A DNA stretch of 64,000 bases, from NCBI RefSeq assembly GCF_018324685.1, contig NZ_AP023354.1:4650001-4714000 (forward strand). Reading direction: 5' to 3'. A model generated the notes under the pieces. It ran no database searches and was not told the origin of the DNA. It was given only the letters and a program-made list of their open reading frames with translations. The DNA comes from Actinocatenispora sera. Its GTDB lineage: Bacteria > Actinomycetota > Actinomycetes > Mycobacteriales > Micromonosporaceae. Of this stretch, positions 18,104-25,858 are shown piece after piece. A program made the translations under genes and the position numbers. Numbering within the stretch: the first letter of the stretch is position 1; every line of letters begins with the position of its first letter.

Positions 18104-18220
18104 CGCCGTCCCTCCCACCCCGGAATCCACGCCGACGACGCTAGGTGCGCGGGTGGTGGCGGCGCATCGGAGCACGCTCCGAACCGGCCCCTACGACCTC
18201 GGGCGGAGCCCCGCCGCCGG

Positions 18221-18874
18221 TCAGGGCCGGGCGTGGCCGTGCCGGTACGCGTAGCGCACCAGCTGCGCGCGGTCCCGGCTCCCGGTCTTGGCGAGCAGGT
18301 GGGTGATGTGCGTCTTCACGGTGGCCGCCGACACCGTCAGCGCGGCCGCGATCTCGGCGTTGGACTCGCCGCCCGCGATGTGGGCGAGCACCTCCGCCTC
18401 CCGCGCGGTGAGCGCCGCCGCGTCCGGCGCCGCGACCCCGGCCGGGATCCCGCGGGCGTACGCGTCGAGCAGCCGCCGCTGCACGCTCGGGTCCAGCAGC
18501 GCCTCGCCCCGCGCCACCGTGGTGATCGCGTGCTCGATCTCGGCGGCTTTGGCGTCCTTGGTGACGAAGCCGCGGGCGCCGGCGTGCAACGCCGCGAAGA
18601 CCCACTCGTCGTCGGAGTACGTGGTGAGCACGACGATCCGGATCTCCGGATGGTCGGCCAGGATGCGCCGGGTGGCGGTCGGGCCGTCGCAGCGCGGCAT
18701 GGACAGGTCCATCAGCACCACGTCGGGACGCAGCCGTCTGGCGCTCGCGATCGCGTCCAGCCCGTCGACCGCGGTCCCGACGACGTCGATGCCGTCCAGC
18801 AGCCCGAGCAGCATGGTCAGCCCGTCCCGGACCACCCGCTGATCGTCGACCACCAGCACCCGTACCGCCGTCAC
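18221..18874 (-). CDS. NarL/LuxR-type response regulator
   Basis: A 217-aa regulator. The receiver domain has the acidic pair D10-D11, phospho-acceptor D56 (VVLMDLSMP), T84 and K106 (FVTKDAKA). The C-terminal LuxR helix-turn-helix (about 155-200) contains LTAREAEVLAHIAGGESNAEIA and SAATVKTHITHLLAKTG. It starts at a GTG that overlaps the histidine kinase stop (GTGA), so kinase and regulator are translated together. The targets are unknown; the adjacent PH-domain membrane proteins on the same strand are candidates. Confidence 0.93.
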   Translation of the reverse strand: MTAVRVLVVDDQRVVRDGLTMLLGLLDGIDVVGTAVDGLDAIASARRLRPDVVLMDLSMPRCDGPTATRRILADHPEIRIVVLTTYSDDEWVFAALHAGARGFVTKDAKAAEIEHAITTVARGEALLDPSVQRRLLDAYARGIPAGVAAPDAAALTAREAEVLAHIAGGESNAEIAAALTVSAATVKTHITHLLAKTGSRDRAQLVRYAYRHGHARP

Positions 18875-20241
18875 CGCGCCTCGCCCGGTCCGTCGTCGGT
18901 GGTCAGCGGCAACCGGAGCACCACCGAGTACCCGTCGCCGGTCGGCCGGGCGACCAGCCCGCCGCCGAGCAGCTCGGCCCGTTCGGCCATCCCCGCCAGC
19001 CCCCACCCGCCCGACGGAGCCGCACCGGCCGTGTCCCCGCCCACCGCCGCCTCCGATCCGGTACCGGCACCCGTGCCCGCCGTCGTCTCCGACCCGTCGC
19101 CGGCACCCGCGCCCGCCGCCTCCGGCCCGGTACCGGCACCGCCATCCGCCGCCTCCGGTCGGGTACCGGCACCGCCATCCGCCGCCTCCGGTCGGGTACC
19201 GGCACGCCTGGCGGCTGCTGCCGGGTCGTCCGCGACCGGATTCGTTGCGGCGCCACCGGAGTCGGTCACGGACACGGTGAGCTGCTCGGCCGCCCAGCAC
19301 ACCGCCACCGACGCGCGGGCGCCGGCACCGGCATGCCGCACCGTGTTGGTGAGCGCCTCCTGCACCATCCGGTACACCGCGAGGCCGACCTCCGGGCCGA
19401 CCGGCCGCGGTTCGCCGGTCACCGTGTACTCCACCGGCAGCCCCTGCTCCTGCCGCGCCCGGGCGGCGAGGGTGGCCACCAGCGCCGGGCCGGGCAGCGC
19501 GGCGCCGCGCAGCGCCGCGACGACCTGGCGGGTGTCGGCGATCCCCGACCGGGTCAGCTGGTGCGCCCGGCCCAGCGCGGACCGCAGCCGCGGGTCGGCG
19601 CCGGTACGCTCGGCGAGCACCTTCGCGGCCTCCAACTGCAGCGCCAGCCCGGCGAACGTGTGCGACACGATGTCGTGTACCTCCCGGGCCAGTGCGCCGC
19701 GTTCGCGCAGCACCGCGGCCTGTTCGACGGCGGCGCGGGTGGCCGCCTGCTGCTCGACCAGCCGCTCGGCGCGGTCCCGGGCCGCGGCACCGAGCGCGGC
19801 CAGATCGCCCACCAGGTACATGAAGCCGGCGCCGAGCGCGAACACCGCGGTGACGGCGACGGGGACGCCGGCCCGCAGCAGCACACCGCCGAGCAGCACC
19901 ACCAACGCCGCCGCGATCGGCCCGGACACCCGTACCGGCAGCCGCATGGCCAGCCGGATCAGGGCGACGTAGCTGATCAGGTAGCCCAGCCCGTCGGGCG
20001 CGATCGCGGTCGACGCGATCCCGAGCAGCCCGAACCCGGTGGCGAGCAGCGCCTGCCCGGTGGTCCCGGCGGAGCGCGAGACGACCAGCACCGCCCAGAT
20101 CGCCGCCGCGAGCACCGCTGCCACGGTGACCGCGACCCGGGCGCCCACCGGGATGTCGGCGAACGCACCGGCGAACAACGCCACCGCGACGGCGAGCGTG
20201 CCCAGCGCGGCCGCCCAGCGGCGCTCCCGCGGCCATCCCAT
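18871..20241 (-). CDS. NarL-type sensor histidine kinase with expanded ATP-lid region
   Basis: About 456 aa. There are five to six N-terminal membrane helices, then the HisKA_3 segment AREVHDIVSHTFAGLALQLEAAK with phospho-acceptor His189, and a HATPase domain with N-box VQEALTNTVRHAGA, G1 VTDSGG and G2 GGWGLAGMAERAELLGGG. Between G1 and G2, where relatives have about 15 residues, there is an insertion of roughly 65 residues of Gly/Ala/Thr/Glu/Pro low complexity, built partly from 11-residue repeats (PEAADGGAGT). The ATG at 20241 follows GGGAGGGCGG; a GTG at 20295, only 7 bp after the upstream gene, is an alternative start. It pairs with the overlapping response regulator. Confidence 0.88.
   Translation of the reverse strand: MGWPRERRWAAALGTLAVAVALFAGAFADIPVGARVAVTVAAVLAAAIWAVLVVSRSAGTTGQALLATGFGLLGIASTAIAPDGLGYLISYVALIRLAMRLPVRVSGPIAAALVVLLGGVLLRAGVPVAVTAVFALGAGFMYLVGDLAALGAAARDRAERLVEQQAATRAAVEQAAVLRERGALAREVHDIVSHTFAGLALQLEAAKVLAERTGADPRLRSALGRAHQLTRSGIADTRQVVAALRGAALPGPALVATLAARARQEQGLPVEYTVTGEPRPVGPEVGLAVYRMVQEALTNTVRHAGAGARASVAVCWAAEQLTVSVTDSGGAATNPVADDPAAAARRAGTRPEAADGGAGTRPEAADGGAGTGPEAAGAGAGDGSETTAGTGAGTGSEAAVGGDTAGAAPSGGWGLAGMAERAELLGGGLVARPTGDGYSVVLRLPLTTDDGPGEAR
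19111..19205. repeat. 33-bp in-frame tandem repeat inside the kinase gene
   Basis: Two nearly identical 33-bp units (19141-19173 and 19174-19205) and a diverged third (19111-19140) encode the repeated 11-residue segment within the ATP-binding domain. Because the unit is a multiple of three, copy-number changes keep the frame. Confidence 0.9.
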
Positions 20242-20301
20242 CCGCCCTCCCGCGCTCACGATCCGGCCGGTACCGGATCGCACCAGGTCCGCCACCGGAC
20301 G

Positions 20302-22113
20302 CTAACCCGCGGACCGGCCGGCGGCATCGGAGCGCGGTCGGACCGGGCTACGACCGTGGTCGGAGCCGCTACCGGCGGGCGCCAGGAACGCGGTGAGCAG
20401 GCCGGGCAGCGCGGCGTCGGCCAGCCCGGTGGCCTCGTCGATCGGCAGGTCTGGTACGGGATAGGCCTGCTCGCCGCCGGCGGTGGTGGCGGTGAGCGTG
20501 GCGAGCCCGGCGCGGCGCTGGAAGAACGACCGGCGCAGGTTCCAGCCGATGATGCCGTCGGTGGGCAGTGCACTGCGCCGCCGGACGAGGCTGCCGCGCC
20601 CGGCGACGAGCGTCCCGTCGACCAGCGCATGGCCGAGCCCCCGGTAGCGGTCCGCGGCCACCAGGACGGCCAGCACGAGCAGTACCACCGTGGCGACCGG
20701 GACCCAGTCGGGCACCGGAAGCAGCGCGTGCGCCACCACGGCGGCGACCGCCAGCAGCGCGCACGGCACCAGCGCCCGGGTGTACCGGCGGCGCCGGGCG
20801 GCCGGCCCGTGCGGGGTCAGCGGCACCGTGATCGGCTCTGCCCGCCCCAGTACGGCGATCGCCACCCGCCGTGCCTCGGCGCGGGGCGCGGAGGGCAGCA
20901 GCAGCGAGCCGCCGCGTTCGGCGCCGCGGCCGACCCGCAGCCCGGTGGCGATCGCGATGCACCGGGCCCCACCGACGGCGCGCAGCAGCAGCGGCTCGGA
21001 CACCTCGACGCCGCGCAGCCGCCGCTCCTCCAGGGTGATCGCCCGGGTGGTGATCAGGCCGCGGGTGACGTGCAGCGTGCCGCCGGGTAGCCGGGACAGC
21101 CGGAACCCCCAGAACGCCAGCACGTAGCCGCAGGTCGAGGCGATGGCGGCGAGCACCAGCAGGCCGAGTACGACCTCGCCGACCAGCAGCGGCAGCGAGG
21201 TGTGCAGCACCCGGTCGGCGAGCTCGCGGGTCGCGCCGTACCGGGTGGGGTCGAGGTGGAACTCGTTGACCAGCCGGGACAGGAACGCGCCGATGACGCC
21301 GACGGTGACCAACCCGGAGAGCGTGAACGGACCGTAGGAGATCCAGCGCGGCGACAACCGGGCCAGCTCGGTACCGGTCGGCGGTGCCGGCGGCGTCCAC
21401 GGGAACCCGCGCGCTGCGGACCCGGCCCGCGCTCCGGGCCCGGCCGCCGGCGAGCCGTCCGCCCTGTCCCCGGCAGCCGTGGCCCCGGCGGTCGCGGACG
21501 CGGCTGTCGCGGACCCGGCGGCCGGGCCGGGCCCGGCCCGGTGCAGCAGTTCCTCGCGCAGCTCGGCGGCGGTCGCCGCGTTGAGCGCGTCCAGCCGCAG
21601 CCCGTCGGTGCGGCTGCGGTCGGACAACCCGGTACCGACGGTGACGCGGGCCAGGCCGAGCACCCGGTGCAACGCCGGCGCGCTGACGTCGACGGTGCGG
21701 ATCCGGTCCCGGCGGACGGACAGGACCCGCCGGTTGAGCACCCCGCGGCGCACCTGTACCTGCTCGGCCGAGATCCGGTAGCTCGTGGTCAGCCAGCGCA
21801 GGATCCCGAACGCGATCGCCGCCGCGGCGCCGACGAGGCCGTAGATCGGGCCGTTGCCCGAGGTGGTACCGGCGATCAGCAGGCCGAGCAGCGCCGGCAG
21901 GAACTGCAGCAGCGACTGCACCGGGTGGATCAGCAGCATGCGGTTGGACAGCCGGCGCCACTCCGGTACGTCGTCGGCACGGGGCACCGCGCCCCCGGCG
22001 CCGGCGGGCACGTCGCGGTCGTCCGGCGGTACGCCGTCGGCCGGCGGGTCGGTGTGCCCGTCCGGCGCCACCGCGTCGTCGCGCGGGTCGGGCGGCTCGG
22101 CGGGGGTGGTCAC
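20302..22113 (-). CDS. Bacterial PH-domain membrane protein, YdbT-like
   Basis: A 603-aa protein with repeated bacterial PH (bPH2) domains separated by pairs of membrane helices: ISAEQVQVRRGVLNRRVLSV (about 112), LHVTRGLITTRAITLEERRL (about 357) and ALVDGTLVAGRGSLVRRRSA (about 503) are the three PH starts. This is the YdbT design, found next to a smaller YdbS-like partner. An Ala/Gly/Ser-rich linker of about 45 residues lies after the first PH domain. The GTG start at 22113 overlaps the stop of the partner gene (GTGA). In Bacillus the YdbS/YdbT pair is linked to envelope stress; the role here is inferred only. Confidence 0.85.
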   Translation of the reverse strand: MTTPAEPPDPRDDAVAPDGHTDPPADGVPPDDRDVPAGAGGAVPRADDVPEWRRLSNRMLLIHPVQSLLQFLPALLGLLIAGTTSGNGPIYGLVGAAAAIAFGILRWLTTSYRISAEQVQVRRGVLNRRVLSVRRDRIRTVDVSAPALHRVLGLARVTVGTGLSDRSRTDGLRLDALNAATAAELREELLHRAGPGPAAGSATAASATAGATAAGDRADGSPAAGPGARAGSAARGFPWTPPAPPTGTELARLSPRWISYGPFTLSGLVTVGVIGAFLSRLVNEFHLDPTRYGATRELADRVLHTSLPLLVGEVVLGLLVLAAIASTCGYVLAFWGFRLSRLPGGTLHVTRGLITTRAITLEERRLRGVEVSEPLLLRAVGGARCIAIATGLRVGRGAERGGSLLLPSAPRAEARRVAIAVLGRAEPITVPLTPHGPAARRRRYTRALVPCALLAVAAVVAHALLPVPDWVPVATVVLLVLAVLVAADRYRGLGHALVDGTLVAGRGSLVRRRSALPTDGIIGWNLRRSFFQRRAGLATLTATTAGGEQAYPVPDLPIDEATGLADAALPGLLTAFLAPAGSGSDHGRSPVRPRSDAAGRSAG

Positions 22114-22610
22114 GTCGCGTCGCCCCGCTCGGCCTGGGTGTCGGCGGTGAGCTGGTCGACCACCCGCAGCGCGTCGTCGCGGTCCAGGCCGTGGATGCGC
22201 AGCGGGCCGGCCGCCGAGGCGGTGGTGACGGTGACGTTGGTCAGCCGGAAGATCTGCTCGAACGGGCCGCGGTCGGTGTCGACGGTCTGGATCCGGGACA
22301 CCGGTGCGATCCGCCGCTCCTGGTTGAACCAGCCGGACTGGGTGTACACCGCCTCCGGGGTCACCTCCCACCGGTGCACCCGGTACCGCCACTGCGGCAT
22401 GACTATCAGGTGCGCCGCGGCGAGCAGCACGGTGACCGGCAGCGTCACCACCCACCAGTGCCGCAGCCAGCCCCAGCCCACCACCAGCGCGACGACCTGC
22501 GCGGCGACCAGCACCAGCCACAGCGGCGCGGCGCTCGCCGTCCAGTACCAGATGGCGCGTCGGTGCACCCGGTGCCGCGGCGGCCGCAGCTGCATGGTCT
22601 GCTCACTCAC
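22110..22610 (-). CDS. Bacterial PH-domain protein, YdbS-like
   Basis: About 166 aa: two membrane helices (ASAAPLWLVLVAAQVVALVV and WWVVTLPVTVLLAAAHLIV), then one bPH2 domain (YRVHRWEVTPEAVYTQSGWF, RIAPVSRIQTVDTDRGPFEQIF, VTVTTASAAGPLRIHGL). It is the single-PH partner that precedes YdbT-like proteins. The start is uncertain: GTG at 22610 is used here, with ATG at 22628 and ATG at 22595 also possible and no clear ribosome site for any. The stop overlaps the next gene by 4 bp, so the two subunits are made together, probably as a membrane complex. Confidence 0.82.
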   Translation of the reverse strand: MSEQTMQLRPPRHRVHRRAIWYWTASAAPLWLVLVAAQVVALVVGWGWLRHWWVVTLPVTVLLAAAHLIVMPQWRYRVHRWEVTPEAVYTQSGWFNQERRIAPVSRIQTVDTDRGPFEQIFRLTNVTVTTASAAGPLRIHGLDRDDALRVVDQLTADTQAERGDAT

Positions 22611-22659
22611 GCCGCAACGATGACACATGCCGGCCCGCGGGCCGGAGCGCGCCGGTGGC

Positions 22660-22836
22660 TCAGCTGCCGGTGGGCTCGTCCGCCCGGTCCGGCCCGTCGC
22701 CGGTCAGCGCCCCGGCGAGCAGCGCGCGCAGATCCTGCAGCCGGTCGTTCGCCTCCACCAGTACGGAGGCGGGGCCGGGCCGATGGGTGTCGCGCAGTAC
22801 GACCGGTGTGTCCGAACCGCTCCTGCGGTTGCTCAT
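22660..22836 (-). CDS. Small unknown protein (58 aa)
   Basis: A short gene with a good ribosome site (GGGAG eight bases before the ATG) and strong third-position GC. The protein begins MSNRRSGSDTPVVLRD, has a central amphipathic helix-like stretch VLVEANDRLQDLRALLAGAL and an acidic tail. No family is recognised. The heptad-like spacing of hydrophobics suggests a short coiled coil or protein-binding helix. It sits 50 bp upstream of the PH-domain operon on the same strand and could be its first gene, or a small regulator of its own. Confidence 0.55.
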   Translation of the reverse strand: MSNRRSGSDTPVVLRDTHRPGPASVLVEANDRLQDLRALLAGALTGDGPDRADEPTGS

Positions 22837-22987
22837 CTGTCACTCCCGAAACGGCGGTGTCTCAGCCTGTTTGTCGAGATATGTACGACTGCTGCCGGCG
22901 CCAGCGTAGTGCCCCGCCGGGGCGGTCGCCAGCGGTCTTGCAGACTCGTACAAACGGTGGATGTGCCCGCTTGCGCCATGATCATCT

Positions 22988-23002
22988 AAGACGCACCGTC
23001 TT
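22988..23002. promoter_or_regulatory. Perfect inverted repeat AAGACG-CAC-CGTCTT
   Basis: A 6-bp perfect stem with a 3-bp loop followed by TATG in a relatively AT-rich patch. It could be a regulator site or a short RNA hairpin; there is no further evidence. Confidence 0.35.
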
Positions 23003-23639
23003 TATGTGTTCACCCTTTGTGGCGACACGCCGGCTTCGTTGCGCCGACACGCTTGCCACGCACAGTTGCGGGTGGCAGTGTCGGAACGGTCACGGAAAGC
23101 CCTTTGCCGGTGGCGATGGGTGGCAGTGGCTCCGACCGCGTCCAGCGGTCGGATCACGTTCTCCGTGCCCTCCCGGGGGTTGTGTCTTGCCGTCGCTGGT
23201 ATGCATTCCGGCGCCGGCCCACCGATACCGCGCGTACCGGTGCGGCCGGTCGGCAACACGCCCGGCTGTGCCGGAGGGTGATCGCGCGCCACAGCGGTGC
23301 GGCTGCGCTGGTGGCGCTGGGCGACGACCCCGGCCGATACGACGACAGGCGCGGATCGACACCCGCACCGGCGGTGTCCTCGTAGCGCAGGCGCCCACCG
23401 CCGGTTCGCGCATCCCGGCCGGCGTCCCGGCCGACCCGGCCGATTCACGCGTTCGGCCGGCCAGCGTGGGCCGACCGGCTCGGACGGGCTGGGCCGTCTG
23501 GCCCGTATCCTCGCCCGGCCGTATCTCGGCGCCGGGCGTTGCGTTGTGGATGTTGCAGGCAGAAGACCGCGCGCCCGCCGGCCGGCATCGCCGCCCGGAG
23601 AGGGGGCGCAGCAGTACCACCTCACAGGTGCCCGAACAT

Positions 23640-23770
23640 CAGGTACCGGGATGCGAGGTACCGCGATGCCCGGCACCGGAATGCTCAGGACCCGGATGTC
23701 CGAAACCGGGATGTCCGAAACCGGGATGCTCACGATCCCGATGCTCAGAACCGGAATGCTCGGCGAGGCG
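23640..23770. repeat. Degenerate 15-bp periodic repeat
   Basis: About eight copies of a 15-bp unit related to ACCGGGATGCTCNGA, two of them identical (ACCGGGATGTCCGAA, about 23700-23730). Because 15 is a multiple of three, every frame shows pentapeptide-like periodicity (for example SETGM or CPKPG), but flanking codon use does not support a gene. Confidence 0.75.
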
Positions 23771-24016
23771 CCGACCCGTGACGGGTCGACACGCACGCGG
23801 CGCGGACGGCCCGCGCGCGGTGTCACTGCGCTCGCGCCCACCCACGGCGGCGGCACTGCCGCGCCAGTCAGAGCCGTCCGTCTCCGCTCCGTGCCGCGCC
23901 GCCGCCCGGGCGACCCCGGCCGATCCCAGCTTTCGGAAGGGACCCGCAATGAACGTGCGTAAGCGAGTGAATCATCGACATCGTGCGGCTGGGTGCCACA
24001 TCGAGGAGGAATGGCG

Positions 24017-24589
24017 ATGAGCGTTGCCACGCTCCCGGCCAGACCCGACTCCCCGCCTGGTCCCACCCGTACCGTACTGGCCTGTGTGCCGGCTGGCGCG
24101 GCCGCCCGACTGCTCGCCGAACGCCTCGTCGCCACCGGCAACGGCCACCTGGTACGGCTGGCCACCACGCCCCGGCAGGCGCTGACCTGCTACACCCGGC
24201 AGCACACCGACGTGGTGCTCGTCGACTACCGGTTCGCCCGGGACCCGATCACGGTGCTCGGCCCGCGCCGCTCGCCGCACACCGCGGTGATCGTGGTGGA
24301 CGTCGGCGCCGACGGAGACCTGTTGCTCGCGGCGGTCGCCGGCGCCGTGACCGGTGCGCTGCGGGTGGCGCCGCGGCGGCCGCCGCGGCCACCGATCCGG
24401 CTGACCGGGCGCGAACAGCAGGTGCTGCACGCGCTGTGCGACGGTGCCACGAACGAGGAGATCGCCGAACGGTTGTGCATCGGCGCCGACACGGTCAAGA
24501 CGCACGTACGCCGGCTGTACGACAAGCTCGGCGCGCGCCGCCGCACCCAGGCCGTCGCGCTGGCGCTGCGTGCGGGGCTGGTCGAGTGA
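24017..24589 (+). CDS. Orphan LuxR-family regulator with atypical receiver
   Basis: A 190-aa protein. The ATG at 24017 is 7 nt after GAGGAGG; an ATG six bases earlier is too close to that site. The N-terminal 110 residues look like a receiver (TDVVLVDYRF with D70 at the phospho-acceptor position), but the acidic pair expected near the N-terminus and the usual lysine loop are missing. The C-terminal LuxR domain is intact (LTGREQQVLHALCDGATNEEIA, GADTVKTHVRRLYDKLG). No kinase is adjacent, so activation probably does not follow the standard phosphorelay. It is coupled by GTGA to an unknown gene. Confidence 0.82.
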   Translation: MSVATLPARPDSPPGPTRTVLACVPAGAAARLLAERLVATGNGHLVRLATTPRQALTCYTRQHTDVVLVDYRFARDPITVLGPRRSPHTAVIVVDVGADGDLLLAAVAGAVTGALRVAPRRPPRPPIRLTGREQQVLHALCDGATNEEIAERLCIGADTVKTHVRRLYDKLGARRRTQAVALALRAGLVE

Positions 24590-25131
24590 GGCTGGCCGGG
24601 GTCGACCGGACCGCGGTCGACCGGTACGCCGACGCCCTGCAGCAGCTTGCGCTCGCGGCGGCGGCCGGTGCCGACCGGGTCCGGTCGTCCACCGCGGACC
24701 CGGTCGGCCTGGCCGGTGAGGTCGGCGCGGTCCTCGCCGGCGCGTACCGCGGCGCCACGGTGGCGCGGGACCGCTTCCTGCACCCGGACGGTGCGGCCGA
24801 TCCCGGCGCCGCGCGCGGGCTGCTGCCGGACACCGCCGGCGCCGGGCAGAGCCTGCCGCCAGTGGCCGACGATGAGCTGCCGCGGTTGTTCGCACTGTGG
24901 CGCCACCGCGACCCGACCGGCCAGTCCGGTACCGGCGTCGTGCTGTTCGGGGTGGCGTTTCCCGGCGGCCCGGTGCTGACCAGGTGGCGCGGCCTGACCA
25001 CCGGCATCTACCAGCTGGGCCTGTGGAACAGCGTCGACGAGGTGCTCGCGGTGCACGGCCACCGGGGCGCGACCGAGCTGATCTGGCTCAGCAGCCCGGC
25101 CGCTCGCCGCGACCGGACTCCGGAAGCCTGA
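24586..25131 (+). CDS. Hypothetical protein coupled to the LuxR gene
   Basis: A 181-aa protein starting at a GTG that overlaps the LuxR stop (GTGA). It is mostly helical by composition in its first 70 residues (VDRYADALQQLALAAAAGADRV, VGLAGEVGAVLAGAYRGATVARDRFL) and ends in a mixed part with WRGLTTGIYQLGLWNSVDEVL. No signal peptide, membrane segment or known motif is visible. Translational coupling suggests it works with the regulator, for example as an effector-sensing partner or first target; that is inference. I do not recognise the family. Confidence 0.65.
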   Translation: MRLAGVDRTAVDRYADALQQLALAAAAGADRVRSSTADPVGLAGEVGAVLAGAYRGATVARDRFLHPDGAADPGAARGLLPDTAGAGQSLPPVADDELPRLFALWRHRDPTGQSGTGVVLFGVAFPGGPVLTRWRGLTTGIYQLGLWNSVDEVLAVHGHRGATELIWLSSPAARRDRTPEA

Positions 25132-25178
25132 CTCCGCCGACTCGCGCGTGCCCGCACGGGACACGTCCCGACGCTGCC

Positions 25179-25184
25179 TAGACT
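25179..25184 (+). promoter_or_regulatory. -10-like box 7 nt before the DinB gene
   Basis: TAGACT followed by seven bases and the ATG at 25192, the spacing expected for leaderless initiation. Confidence 0.45.
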
Positions 25185-25191
25185 TGGCCGA

Positions 25192-25695
25192 ATGCGAAGT
25201 GCTGAACTGCTGATCGACTCACTCGACCGGGTCCGCGAGGTCGTACACGGCGCCGTCGAGGGGCTCTCCGACGAGCAGCTGGCCTGGCGGGCCGACCCGC
25301 AGGCGAACTCGATCGCCTGGCTGGTCTGGCATCTGACCCGGGTGCAGGACGACCACGTCGCCGACGTCGCCGGTACCGGGCAGGTGTGGGCCGAGGGTTG
25401 GGCCGACCGGTTCGGGCTGGGGCTGGCGGTCGGCGACACCGGCTACGGACACCGCAGCGACCAGGTCGCCCAGGTGCGGGCCGGCGCCGAGTTGCTGGCC
25501 GGCTACCACGACGCGGTGTTCGAGCGCAGCCGCCACTACCTCGACGGGCTGTCCGACGCCGACCTGGACCGGATCGTCGACGAGCGCTGGGATCCGCCGG
25601 TCAGCCTGGGAGTGCGGCTGGTCAGCGTGATCACCGAGGACAACCAGCACGCCGGCCAGGCCGCCTTCCTGCGCGGCCTGGTCGAACGCCGCTGA
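25192..25695 (+). CDS. DinB-superfamily (DUF664-type) protein
   Basis: This 167-aa four-helix protein belongs to the DinB/YfiT-like group. Metal-ligand histidines are visible at H47 (WLVWHLTR), H55 (VQDDH) and about H153 (EDNQHAGQAAFLRG). In actinobacteria this group includes thiol-dependent S-transferases that use mycothiol. No substrate is suggested by the neighbours. The gene probably has its own leaderless promoter. Confidence 0.87.
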   Translation: MRSAELLIDSLDRVREVVHGAVEGLSDEQLAWRADPQANSIAWLVWHLTRVQDDHVADVAGTGQVWAEGWADRFGLGLAVGDTGYGHRSDQVAQVRAGAELLAGYHDAVFERSRHYLDGLSDADLDRIVDERWDPPVSLGVRLVSVITEDNQHAGQAAFLRGLVERR

Positions 25696-25751
25696 CGCGA
25701 CCGCCGGCGGCGGACGGGCCGCCGGCCCGGCGCTGGCGGGACCGGGCCGCC

Positions 25752-25858
25752 GGCTGGACGCCGGAACCGGCCCTCGGCTCGGTAGCCGCAGGTGCCAGCC
25801 GGGCCCGGCTGCACGCCGGCCCCGGCCTTCGGCTCAGTAGCCGCGGGTGCGGCGGGCC
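25752..25858. repeat. 55-bp direct repeat spanning the thrE stop
   Basis: Two imperfect copies (from 25752 and from 25807, about five mismatches in 50 bp). The second copy contains the last codons and the stop of thrE; in the first copy the stop triplet is changed. This looks like an old tandem duplication of the gene's 3' end. Confidence 0.75.

Larger units (their letters stand above)
22837..24016. other. Non-coding region of about 1.2 kb
   Basis: No reading frame here has normal actinobacterial codon use: all six frames give Arg/Pro-rich or oddly cysteine- or histidine-rich products. The first 200 bp are less GC-rich than elsewhere and include a perfect inverted repeat (AAGACG-CAC-CGTCTT). 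Around 23640-23770 there is a degenerate 15-bp periodic repeat. The last part holds the ribosome site of the LuxR gene. It could contain an untranslated leader, a non-coding RNA or a decayed gene. Confidence 0.6.

Noticed and set aside
23297-23962. Possible pentapeptide-repeat protein gene
   Set aside because: The periodicity appears in every frame because the DNA unit is 15 bp; flanking residues are Arg-rich and third-position bias is absent.
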